The notes beneath the pieces were generated by a model. The model saw nothing but the letters and a program-made list of their open reading frames with translations, did not search any database and was not told the origin of the DNA. Position numbers and translations under genes: made by a program. Shown one piece after another: positions 1 through 6,853 of a stretch of DNA of 16,661 nucleotides (the first letter of the stretch is position 1; each line of letters opens with the position of its first letter). This DNA comes from Deinococcus frigens DSM 12807 (GTDB lineage Bacteria; Deinococcota; Deinococci; Deinococcales; Deinococcaceae): assembly GCF_000701425.1 (NCBI RefSeq), contig NZ_JNIW01000066.1:1-16661 (forward strand), in the 5' to 3' direction.

Positions 1-348
1 GCGGCTCTGGACAACGCGCTCGCGGCGCGTTGTCCAGCAGCGGGGCTGGTGCACCACTCGGACCAGGGGGTCCAATATGCGAGTCGGGTGTATGTGGACC
101 GCTTGCGGTCCATGGGCATGACCCCGAGCATGTCCAGGAAGGGAAATCCCTATGACAACGCCCGAATGGAGAGCTTCTACAAAACCCTGAAGACTGAGGA
201 GGTCAATCTGCAGGACTATCTCGATCTGGACGATGCCCGGCAGCATCTGGACCGGTTTATCGGGGAACTGTACAACCGAGAACGCCTGCATTCGAGTCTG
301 GGTTACATCCCACCCACCGAGTTCGCCGCCCGCTATCATTCCGCTTAG
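1..348 (+). CDS. IS3-family transposase (OrfB), C-terminal part, cut by window edge
   Basis: The frame is open from base 1, so the protein starts outside the window and only its last 115 residues or so are seen. It is the C-terminal half of a DDE (rve-type) integrase core. The segment HHSDQGVQYAS holds the second catalytic Asp, and DNARMESFYKTLKTEE about 35 residues later holds the catalytic Glu. The tail with RLHSSLGYIPPTEF is typical of IS3-family OrfB (IS150-like). The first Asp and the OrfA frame lie off the left edge. The enzyme cuts and joins the element ends during transposition. The GTG at 49 is not a real start because homology continues upstream of it. Family assignment is secure; subgroup is not. 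Confidence 0.92.
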   Translation, partial: AALDNALAARCPAAGLVHHSDQGVQYASRVYVDRLRSMGMTPSMSRKGNPYDNARMESFYKTLKTEEVNLQDYLDLDDARQHLDRFIGELYNRERLHSSLGYIPPTEFAARYHSA

Positions 349-388
349 AAGTGCTTGCCCACTGGTCCTGAGTTATGGGTTCACTCCA
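1..388 (+). mobile_element. Right end of an IS3-family insertion sequence
   Basis: The transposase stop at 348 is followed by about 40 bases ending in TTCACTCCA at 380-388. Read inward on the minus strand, the end is TGGAGTGAACCC, which has the TG...CA form usual for IS3-family terminal repeats. The left end is outside the window, so the terminal repeat and the target duplication cannot be confirmed. The boundary at 388 falls just downstream of a Shine-Dalgarno-like AGGAAGG on the minus strand, so the element appears to sit at the start of an older gene. Confidence 0.65.
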
Positions 389-405
389 TGACCTTCCTGA
401 TGGCC

Positions 406-438
406 AGGCTATGACTTGACCGGTTTGGTAGCGTTTAG
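406..438 (-). promoter_or_regulatory. Orphan promoter with spaced direct repeat, twin of the one at 2675-2707
   Basis: On the minus strand: CTAAAC (438-433), 4 bases, CCAAAC (428-423), 11 bases, then a -10-like TAGCCT (411-406). A Shine-Dalgarno-like AGGAAGG follows at 398-392. The copy at 2675-2707 has the same two repeats and the same 4- and 11-base spacings, ending in TAATCT. The gene it should drive is replaced by the IS3 end at 388. Repeats upstream of a -10 at fixed spacing fit an activator site, and a BTAD/SARP-like regulator is encoded nearby. Binding is inferred. Confidence 0.5.
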
Positions 439-496
439 GGGACGAACGCTGCTCTCAAGCGGGGAGGACGAGGGTAGCCATCCCTGAACCTCAACC

Positions 497-1018
497 TCAG
501 TTCGTAAGCTGAATCAGCACGCCCGGCCGAGTTCCACTTGAGGAGCAAAGCACACTTGGTGCCTCGAATCCCCTGGAAGCGACAAACTGGGATTGAGCCG
601 CGTTCGCCGTTCTGTTCTGCAAGCAGGGCGTCACCTGCGCTACTGTCACTTGGTATCCAGCAGCGGCGCTAGCGAGCCGGGCAGCGATGGTAGCCGCATT
701 CCTCGCCGCGCCACCGAGATACCGAACGCTGTAGATTCGGTCGTTCCCCGGTTGTCCCGAAAGGTCGTAGCGCGTCACCTCGATCTGTTGGCCGCTCGCA
801 AGGCCGTATCGGTAGATCTGCACCGGGTTACCGCTACCTTCCAGCTTCGTGCGGCGCACGCCCTGGTAGACGCAGCCGAGTTGCCGACAGACAGGAGCGT
901 TATAGAACGAGGCCGAGGTGCCGACGAGGGCCGAGGCGGTTGGTGCGCCCCCCAGACTAAGGGCCGAGCTGACAAGGGCCAGAACCAGTGGAAGCGCAGG
1001 GTGGAATCGATGAAGCAC
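497..1018 (-). CDS. Secreted hypothetical protein
   Basis: A protein of 173 residues that I do not recognise. The start is taken as the GTG at 1018, because AGGAGG sits just upstream of it; an ATG at 1057 adds 13 unlikely residues inside a hairpin. The N-terminus is a signal peptide: a hydrophobic run LPLVLALVSSALSLGG followed by a likely cleavage site at PTASA. The mature part has Cys in CRQLGC, in PCLQ and in VLCSSS, which fits disulfides outside the cytoplasm. It lies about 75 bases downstream of the M23 lipoprotein gene on the same strand and may be the last gene of that unit. No rho-independent terminator is obvious after its stop. Export is well supported; function is unknown. Confidence 0.7.
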   Translation of the reverse strand: MLHRFHPALPLVLALVSSALSLGGAPTASALVGTSASFYNAPVCRQLGCVYQGVRRTKLEGSGNPVQIYRYGLASGQQIEVTRYDLSGQPGNDRIYSVRYLGGAARNAATIAARLASAAAGYQVTVAQVTPCLQNRTANAAQSQFVASRGFEAPSVLCSSSGTRPGVLIQLTN

Positions 1019-1034
1019 AGGAGCCTCCTGAAAT

Positions 1035-1063
1035 GCACCTGTGGGAACCATCCCCACAGGTGC
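1035..1063 (-). promoter_or_regulatory. Intercistronic hairpin before the secreted-protein gene
   Basis: A perfect 11-bp inverted repeat, GCACCTGTGGG and CCCACAGGTGC, with a 7-base loop lies between the M23 gene and the next start. No T-run follows on either strand, so it is a poor rho-independent terminator. It ends 17 bases upstream of the GTG start, just before the AGGAGG ribosome site. It may tune translation, processing or stability of the downstream message. Confidence 0.55.
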
Positions 1064-1092
1064 GGAGAAGTGTGGTGGTTGGGAGCAGGACG

Positions 1093-2433
1093 TCAGCAGG
1101 GGTAGTAGCGGTAGAACGTCGCCGTGTTGGCGTTCTCAAACCCTGTGATCGGGCACGATCCGCTGCCATTCGGTGTTGACGTCGGCCCCATCCCCAGCAT
1201 GGGCTTCAAGGAGGTCGCAGGTTTAATCGGAGAGTCGCTGAGGGTCCGGTACGCGAAGTGCAGGTGACAAACGTTGCCGGAGCCGGAGCCCGTCTTATTC
1301 AGGGTGGCGATCACCGTGCCTGGAGTTACCACTTGGTTGAGAGACACCTTGTTGAGGTCGGTGATGTGGGCATACAGAGTTTTTGCCTGGAGGTTGCTTC
1401 CCAAGCCGTCGGCAATGTCATGGTTCAGGACAATGTAGTATCCATACCCTGTGTCGGTCCATTTGGCAGTCGTGATCCGCCCACGGTTGGCTGCAACGAT
1501 GTTGTACCCGCAGTCACCTACCCCGTCACCATTGCCATCCCGGCCCCAATCCAAGGCATAGATGTCGTTGCCCGTATGAGTCAAGTAATTGTACGCGCGG
1601 TAGATGAAGAAGGCGTTGATCTCCATCGGCACGCGCAGGTTGTACGCCTGCGCCTGCGGTTGCAACTCCGTCCCCTTGGAGGAGGCGACAGGCGTGGCCA
1701 CAGTGGATAATGTGCCGTTGGCCGCGTACTTGGGCATCAGCCCCTGCCCGTCGTCGAGGGCCACCTTTCGCAGAATGCTCTGCTTGGCGAGTCCCTGGGT
1801 GGCGAGCGTCCGCGTGACGGGCAGCTCGTAGATGTAATTCTCTTCGTGCAGCGCTTGGCCCTCGGCAGCGTAGTGCGGGTCGTCGCGCCGGATGCTGGGC
1901 TCAGCCTTCGACTCGAAGCTGCTGGCCTTGAAGGCGATGTTGCGGCCATCTGGGGAGACCACGAGGCTGTAACCGTTGAAAAGGAAGACCCCGAAGTCAC
2001 GGTCAGTGCCGAGCACCTGCTGCGTGTTGCTGTCCAACGCGATACGCACAAGGTAATCGTTCTGGCCCCGCTGGGCGTCCGGCACCGAGATCACGGCGTA
2101 GGCAAAGTCGTTTTTCGGTGCCAGTATAGCGCTCTGCACGAGGTAGTTCCGGCCGAACTGTGCACTGTCTTCGAGCAACCTGGTCTGACCGCTCCGCTTG
2201 TCGCGTAGCCACAGCCGACCATCCTGAATGCGGGCGCCGTCCCGCTGCCGTGTGCCCGCAAAGAGCAGGTACTTGTCGGTCTCCGCGTAGGTGCGTTGCA
2301 CCTGGCCGGAGTCCACTGCAGGGGAAGCCACGGTTTCAGTCTGGGGAGATTGTTGTGTGATCTCGGAGTTGCCGCAGGCGGCGAAGATGGCGGAGAGGGT
2401 GATGACGGCAGAGAGAGCGAAAATTCGGCGCAT
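1093..2433 (-). CDS. M23-family metallopeptidase lipoprotein
   Basis: A 446-residue predicted lipoprotein. The ATG at 2433 has AAGGAG about 7 bases upstream. The N-terminus MRRIFALSAVITLSAIFAAC ends in a lipobox-like FAAC, with Cys20 as the likely lipidated residue. Residues about 50-260 contain short repeats such as NYLVQSAILAPKNDF and SLVVSPDGRNIAFKA, resembling TolB/PD40-type beta-propeller blades. Residues about 270-410 form a LytM/M23 domain: HTGND (H286, D290), YAHI (H356) and HLHF (H390, H392) supply the usual zinc and catalytic set. The expected job is cleavage of peptidoglycan cross-links or of another extracytoplasmic protein. Unusual is DGNGDGVGD at 299-307, shaped like a calcium loop, next to the metal site. 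It is probably in one unit with the peptide gene upstream and the secreted gene downstream, with gaps of about 70 bases. Confidence 0.85.
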   Translation of the reverse strand: MRRIFALSAVITLSAIFAACGNSEITQQSPQTETVASPAVDSGQVQRTYAETDKYLLFAGTRQRDGARIQDGRLWLRDKRSGQTRLLEDSAQFGRNYLVQSAILAPKNDFAYAVISVPDAQRGQNDYLVRIALDSNTQQVLGTDRDFGVFLFNGYSLVVSPDGRNIAFKASSFESKAEPSIRRDDPHYAAEGQALHEENYIYELPVTRTLATQGLAKQSILRKVALDDGQGLMPKYAANGTLSTVATPVASSKGTELQPQAQAYNLRVPMEINAFFIYRAYNYLTHTGNDIYALDWGRDGNGDGVGDCGYNIVAANRGRITTAKWTDTGYGYYIVLNHDIADGLGSNLQAKTLYAHITDLNKVSLNQVVTPGTVIATLNKTGSGSGNVCHLHFAYRTLSDSPIKPATSLKPMLGMGPTSTPNGSGSCPITGFENANTATFYRYYPC

Positions 2434-2504
2434 CGGTTAACTCCTTGCAAACGAGAGGCTCTTTACTTCATCTACCGCTGACGGGCGGCAGAAATGGACC
2501 GAGA

Positions 2505-2654
2505 TCAGTTCCCACAGGAGGACGTGCATGGGGAAGGGGGGCTGGCGGGCTTCAAACCGGGGCCATGTCCAGTACTGGGATCAGCTCCGGCAGACCCAGC
2601 CGCAAAGAGCGTGCAGCACAACAGCAAAAGGAGGGTTTTCTTCAGGGTTTTCAT
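2505..2654 (-). CDS. Small secreted peptide, 49 aa
   Basis: A short ORF starting at the ATG at 2654, with GAGGAC as ribosome site about 8 bases upstream. MKTLKK is a positive n-region, followed by TLLLLLCCTLFAAGSAGA, a clear hydrophobic core with an Ala-X-Ala cleavage site near residue 24. The mature part would be about 25 residues, rich in Pro, Gly and Ser, and ends CTSSCGN, where two Cys could form a small ring. No family is recognised. It is divergent from the TPR/BTAD regulator and first in a run with the M23 lipoprotein. Those neighbours allow a role as an exported signal or a small envelope peptide; neither is shown. The signal peptide, ribosome site and dedicated promoter argue that it is real. 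Confidence 0.6.
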   Translation of the reverse strand: MKTLKKTLLLLLCCTLFAAGSAGADPSTGHGPGLKPASPPSPCTSSCGN

Positions 2655-2674
2655 TACTTGTCCTCGTGAGGACG

Positions 2675-2707
2675 AGATTACGGACCCCCCGGTTTGGTCC
2701 CGTTTAG
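2675..2707 (-). promoter_or_regulatory. Promoter and putative operator of the peptide/M23 unit
   Basis: On the minus strand: CTAAAC (2707-2702), 4 bases, CCAAAC (2697-2692), 11 bases, then a -10-like TAATCT (2680-2675). The ATG of the peptide follows 20 bases after the -10. A third, looser copy (GTTTAA on plus) lies at 2714-2719. There is no good -35 box, as expected when an activator is needed. SARP-type regulators bind short direct repeats about one helical turn apart just upstream of -10, so the adjacent regulator is the natural candidate. This is inference. Confidence 0.5.
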
Positions 2708-2825
2708 GGAATGGTTTAAAGCGTCTAGAACGGCGAAAACGGCACAGGTAAATCGAATTCTCAGAAAGACAGTCAGCTGGTCGTTTCTGCACCCCCTCCT
2801 TCTGTTCCTGACATATCCTGGGGCT

Positions 2826-4736
2826 ATGGCTCAGGCCCTCCTCAAAGCCGTCCTGTCCGGTGAGTACCAGCAGGGCGTTCAGCTCTTCGAGGCCCTCAAG
2901 CGCCCGGCCGCGCAGGACTTTCGCTGGGGTGGGGTCTGTCACCTTCATCTGGGCGATATGCTGAAGGCCCGCCGTCTACTCCTGATGGCAGTGACAAAGG
3001 GAGATCAGGCAGCGCGTGTGGAGCTGGCAACCTGCCTGCGGTTCGAGGGGGAGTTCGCTGCCGCACGCGCGCAGCTCAGCGCACTGGATGTGGATCAGAT
3101 GACTGCCAGGGATGCGGCCCTTGCCCTGCGGGAAGCAGCCATTCTGGAGCAGCAATGCGGTGAAATCACCCGCGCCGCCGCCCTGCTTGACGAAGCCTGG
3201 AGTCACGCGGTCAGTGCCGCCCTGCTCGTGCAGTCGGCGGTGGCCCAGTCCATTGCGTTAGTGGCCGCCCACCAGGGGAATGATGTGAAGGCCGAGGCGT
3301 ACCTCCGGTTCACGGAGGAACACGCCAATGCCATGCGCCGCGTCTATGTCCTATTGGCCCGTGCTGCCAGTGCCACCTACCTCGGGAAGTTCAAGGATGC
3401 CCAGCAGGCCCTCTCTGCTGCTGAGAAGCACGTGACAAGTTGCCCGCTGGCTGCCGCGCTGCTGCCCTACCGCTGGGGGATGTGGTTCTCTGCCCAGGGC
3501 CAGTGGCACCGGGCACGCGAGGGGTTCGAGCGGGCGGTTCATCTGGCCCGTGAGCAGCAACAACCCGAAACTGAGTTCTACGCGCAACTTGGATTGACCG
3601 CAGTCGCCACGGCTACAGGGGACGAGACGGCTGAGCGCGGCAGCTTGGCACGCGCGAAGGCGCTCATAAAAACGCCCCGAGCTCAGGCTTATCTGGACTG
3701 GCGTCAGGGAGCGGCGCTGATCCGCCAGGGCGATCCCCACGGCTTTAAGCAATTGAACGCGGCCCTGGACTATTTCCGGGCCAGTGGGTGTACCCGTGAG
3801 GTGGTCTGGGTACTGTTGCATCTGACGGAGGCCCATGCCCTTCTCGGCTCACCCAAGGCGGCGCGCGAGGCCATACGCGAGGCGGCAGATGCCCACGTCA
3901 TGCTGGGGGGCCAACAGCACCTGAGCCTTGAGCTGAATGGGCTGGCGCGGACTCGCCAGCTCCTCGACACGCTGGCCGCACACGACTACGAGCGGGTGCT
4001 GTGCGCTCCTCCCACCCCAGCTCTCCCGGTGGCTCAGGTCAGCCTGGTGACTCTGGGCAGTCCGGCGATCCTTATCAACGGGCAGCGCGTCCGGCTCCAG
4101 ATGAAGAAGTTCGTCGAGGTCCTCGCTTTCCTCCTCAAGAAGGGGGAAACGACGTTGGGAACGTTACAGATGGAAGTTTCCGGTGGTGTCCCTCCAGGGC
4201 GCTCAAAGAACTACATCCATCAGGTGCGCCATGAACTCAAGCGGCTAGTGCCCGGACTGTCGGTGCCTTACGACCCCACGACCCAGACATACCGGGTGCG
4301 TTGCGAGGGGGTACACCTGACGTGGGACTGGCAGCAGGCGCAAGATGCCTTGCTGAGTTCAGAGCGGGATGTCATGCTGACGGCTAACCTCAATGTTAGA
4401 AATTTCCTACAGGACTCGGACAGTGAATGGGTGGGGACGGAGCGTGAGCGCATGAGCCGCTGGATCGTTCGGATCGGTCTGGAAACGATGGATGCCTGGT
4501 ACAGCGCAGGCGACTACGCCAAGTGCGTCAAGTTGGCCGAACGGCTCATCGAGATCGACCCGCTTGACGAGGGGTTGCACGACTTCCTGATTCGCGCGAC
4601 GGCACAGGTCAGCGGTGTCGGCGCGGCGCGAACCATCTGTTGGGAAAGCCGAACCCTCTTCGCCAGGGAGGTCGGACACGTTCCACATCTGTTGGATGTT
4701 CTGGCCCAGCGGCTCCAGCACCAGCAGCCAAACTGA
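2826..4736 (+). CDS. TPR / winged-helix / BTAD transcriptional regulator
   Basis: A regulator of 636 residues if started at the ATG at 2826 (MAQALLKAVLSG). A longer frame from 2694 adds 44 residues that run through the operator region and look non-coding. The chosen start has no clear Shine-Dalgarno but has TATCCT six bases upstream, fitting a leaderless message. Residues 1 to about 390 are helical TPR-like repeats (for example AYLRFTEEHANAMRRVY, ARSASATYLGKF-like units). From about 400, VSLVTLGSPAILINGQRVRL begins an OmpR/SARP-like winged helix with NYIHQVRHELKRL as recognition-type helix. Residues about 510-630 form a BTAD domain (DAWYSAGDYAKCVKLAERLI, IDPLDEGLHDFLIRA). The order TPR-wHTH-BTAD differs from AfsR, which begins with the DNA-binding part. 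It likely controls the divergent genes for secreted proteins; the ligand or partner of the TPR part is unknown. Confidence 0.82.
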   Translation: MAQALLKAVLSGEYQQGVQLFEALKRPAAQDFRWGGVCHLHLGDMLKARRLLLMAVTKGDQAARVELATCLRFEGEFAAARAQLSALDVDQMTARDAALALREAAILEQQCGEITRAAALLDEAWSHAVSAALLVQSAVAQSIALVAAHQGNDVKAEAYLRFTEEHANAMRRVYVLLARAASATYLGKFKDAQQALSAAEKHVTSCPLAAALLPYRWGMWFSAQGQWHRAREGFERAVHLAREQQQPETEFYAQLGLTAVATATGDETAERGSLARAKALIKTPRAQAYLDWRQGAALIRQGDPHGFKQLNAALDYFRASGCTREVVWVLLHLTEAHALLGSPKAAREAIREAADAHVMLGGQQHLSLELNGLARTRQLLDTLAAHDYERVLCAPPTPALPVAQVSLVTLGSPAILINGQRVRLQMKKFVEVLAFLLKKGETTLGTLQMEVSGGVPPGRSKNYIHQVRHELKRLVPGLSVPYDPTTQTYRVRCEGVHLTWDWQQAQDALLSSERDVMLTANLNVRNFLQDSDSEWVGTERERMSRWIVRIGLETMDAWYSAGDYAKCVKLAERLIEIDPLDEGLHDFLIRATAQVSGVGAARTICWESRTLFAREVGHVPHLLDVLAQRLQHQQPN

Positions 4737-4881
4737 CGCGCTGAAGACAGTTCCTCTGGTATCCCACTCCAGGGTGTCGTTCTTGCCCTCCTGCCTACCC
4801 CGAGTAGTCCCCCTACTGCGGAACTCCGTGCTGGACGAGTAAAAACGCTCATATGCCGGTTCGTCGTTCCATTACTACTGC

Positions 4882-5199
4882 GAGGCCTTTACCAAAGCCC
4901 AGGCCGACAGTGGGGCCAAGGTTTACAAGGCCCAGTGTGCTGCCTGCCACGGCGCGAAGCTGAACAACGGCGGCGCACCCAAGATGGCTGGCCCGGACTT
5001 CCTTAAAAAATGGTCCCAGAACACACTCGACGATTTCTTTTTTATCGAGTCGCACACCATGCCCCAGACCAATCCCGGCGGCCTCAAGGAAAGCGAATAC
5101 CTGAACGCGCTGGCCTACATCCTGCAGCACAACGGCTTCAAGGCGGGCAAGGACGCGCTGGCGGTCAAGAACCTCAAGTCGTACACCTTTAAGAAGTGA
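4882..5199 (+). pseudogene. 5'-truncated c-type cytochrome
   Basis: The reading frame carries the core of a small class I cytochrome c: QCAACHG is the CXXCH haem site and SHTMPQ supplies a plausible Met ligand. It ends TFKK at 5199, 22 bases before the dehydrogenase start. There is no usable start: reading up from the haem motif, the frame runs without ATG, GTG or TTG to a TAA at 4840, and the signal peptide is missing. The first ATG in frame (4984) lies after the haem site. Normal-looking sequence (EAFTKAQADSG) begins near 4882 and bases before that look foreign, so a rearrangement probably removed the 5' end. An intact version would be the electron acceptor of the PQQ enzyme next door. Confidence 0.75.
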
Positions 5200-5221
5200 A
5201 GGGAACACGGGGAGGCAAGGT

Positions 5222-6823
5222 ATGAAGAAGGGAACTTGGCAGATGGGTCTGGGACTGTGCGCCGCTCTTTCTGTTGCGCTGACACTGGGATCGGCGCTGG
5301 CGGTGACTGGCCCCTCGCAGGAGGAACTGAACAACGCGGACAACGCGACGGACTCGTGGCTGATGTACAACAAGGGCTACAAGGCACAGCGGTATTCCTC
5401 GCTGGATCAGATCAATTCGGGCAACGTGGCCCAGCTCAAGGCGGTCTGTACTTACGAGACCGGTGACGACGTCGGTTTCCAGGTCACCCCGCAGATGTAC
5501 AAGGGTGTCCTGTTCTTCACGCAGGCCAACCGTACCTTCGCCGTCGATGCCCGCACCTGCAAGGCGCTGTGGGTCAACAAGTACATGATGGACAGTTCCT
5601 CGGTGCTGACCACCAACCGGGGCATTGCCATCGCCGACGGCGTGATCTACCGGGGCACGCCCAACGCCCACCTGATCGCGCTGGACGCCGGGACCGGCAA
5701 ACTGCTGTGGGACACTAAGGGCGATGACTCCACCGTGGGCTACTTCCTAAGTTCCGCGCCGATCTACTCGGGCGGCAAGGTCTTTATCGGGGACGCTGGG
5801 GCCGACTGGGGCATCAAGGCCAAGATGTACGCCTTCGACGCCAAGACCGGCAACAAGGCGTGGCAGTTCGACATGATCCCCACCGGCAGTAAGGTCGGGG
5901 CGGACACCTGGAAGAAAGTCGATTCCACTGTCACGGGCGGCGGCAGCATGTGGACCAGTTACACGCTGGACACTGGCACCAACCAGCTCTATATCTCGGT
6001 GGGCAACCCCGCGCCGGACTTCGCCGCGCAGTACCGCCCCGGCCACAACCTCTTTACCAACACTGTAACCGTGCTGGACGCCGATACCGGCAAGTACAGC
6101 CACCACTACCAGCAGATTCCCAACGACGACAAGGACTACGACACCTCTGCCGCGCCGGTGTTGTATGACCTGGACGGGCAAAAGCGCATGGCGGTGGTAA
6201 CCAAGGCTGGCTGGCTGTTCGGCTATAACGAGGACGACAAATCGCAGGTGTTCAAGCAGGCCATGATCAAGGTGGACAACCAGCAAAAACCAACCACCCG
6301 CGAGGGCCTGCCCGTCTGCCCCAATTACAGCGCCGGGTCACAGTGGTCCGGTCCCTCGTACAACCCGGCCATGAAAGTGCTGTTCACCAACGCGGTGGAC
6401 TGGTGCGGCGTGGTCAAGCTGGGCGAGGTCAGGTTGATCAAGGGGCAACTGTTCTTCGGCGGGGCCATGCAGCTCGATCCGGCCAGCAAGGCCATCGGCA
6501 GCACGATGGCGTATGACGCGGCAACGGGCAAGCCGATGTGGCGCTACGATCTGCCCGGCATCCGCATCGTGGGCGGCGTCACGTCCACCGCCGGAAATCT
6601 GGTGCTGTCCGGGGCCATGAACGGCACGTTCTACGCGCTGGACGCCACGACTGGCAAGGTGCTGTTCAAGGACAATATCGATAAGGCTCCTATCGGCGGC
6701 GGGGTGTCCACCTACGACATTTCCGGCAAGCAGTACCTGGCCGTCGCCGCTGGCAACACCTCCAAGGGCACGGCGGGGGTCAAGAATCCCGGTGCCCGCA
6801 TCGTCATTTACAGCCTGCCCTGA
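5222..6823 (+). CDS. PQQ-dependent dehydrogenase-like beta-propeller protein, periplasmic
   Basis: A 533-residue exported protein. GGGGAGG precedes the ATG at 5222. The signal peptide is MKKGTWQ plus a hydrophobic core, likely cut after SALA (residue 27). Propeller blades show the quinoprotein docking pattern (ALDAGTGKLLWD, AFDAKTGNKAWQF, AYDAATGKPMWRYDL, ALDATTGKVLF). Active-site parts are present: GGGSMW at about 239-244, GNPAP (N262), RPGHNLFT, and KDYD at 304-307, corresponding to the WDYD segment with the catalytic Asp. The vicinal Cys pair found in classic methanol/ethanol enzymes is absent: the matching place (MMDSSSVLTTNRG) has Ser instead. The expected role is oxidation of an alcohol or sugar, passing electrons to a cytochrome c, but the neighbouring cytochrome gene is broken. 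Substrate not predictable. Confidence 0.85.
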   Translation: MKKGTWQMGLGLCAALSVALTLGSALAVTGPSQEELNNADNATDSWLMYNKGYKAQRYSSLDQINSGNVAQLKAVCTYETGDDVGFQVTPQMYKGVLFFTQANRTFAVDARTCKALWVNKYMMDSSSVLTTNRGIAIADGVIYRGTPNAHLIALDAGTGKLLWDTKGDDSTVGYFLSSAPIYSGGKVFIGDAGADWGIKAKMYAFDAKTGNKAWQFDMIPTGSKVGADTWKKVDSTVTGGGSMWTSYTLDTGTNQLYISVGNPAPDFAAQYRPGHNLFTNTVTVLDADTGKYSHHYQQIPNDDKDYDTSAAPVLYDLDGQKRMAVVTKAGWLFGYNEDDKSQVFKQAMIKVDNQQKPTTREGLPVCPNYSAGSQWSGPSYNPAMKVLFTNAVDWCGVVKLGEVRLIKGQLFFGGAMQLDPASKAIGSTMAYDAATGKPMWRYDLPGIRIVGGVTSTAGNLVLSGAMNGTFYALDATTGKVLFKDNIDKAPIGGGVSTYDISGKQYLAVAAGNTSKGTAGVKNPGARIVIYSLP

Positions 6824-6853
6824 AACGAGGTTGGCCAAGCGAAGTCACGAGTG

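Noticed and set aside
593..1179. Plus-strand ORFs opposite the secreted protein and M23 genes
   Set aside because: No ribosome sites or domains; the opposite strand has signal peptides and M23 motifs.
2661..2674. GTCCTC-GT-GAGGAC inverted repeat as an operator
   Set aside because: It is short, overlaps the ribosome site of the peptide gene, and can be explained by the GAGGAC site pairing with nearby CTCC; not enough to call a separate site.
2694..2825. Longer start of the BTAD regulator
   Set aside because: The extra 44 codons cover the direct-repeat promoter region and read like non-coding DNA; a leaderless -10 sits before the ATG at 2826.
4853..4960. ATG at 4853 as a start for the truncated cytochrome
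   Set aside because: It is in a different frame from the haem motif and soon meets a stop.
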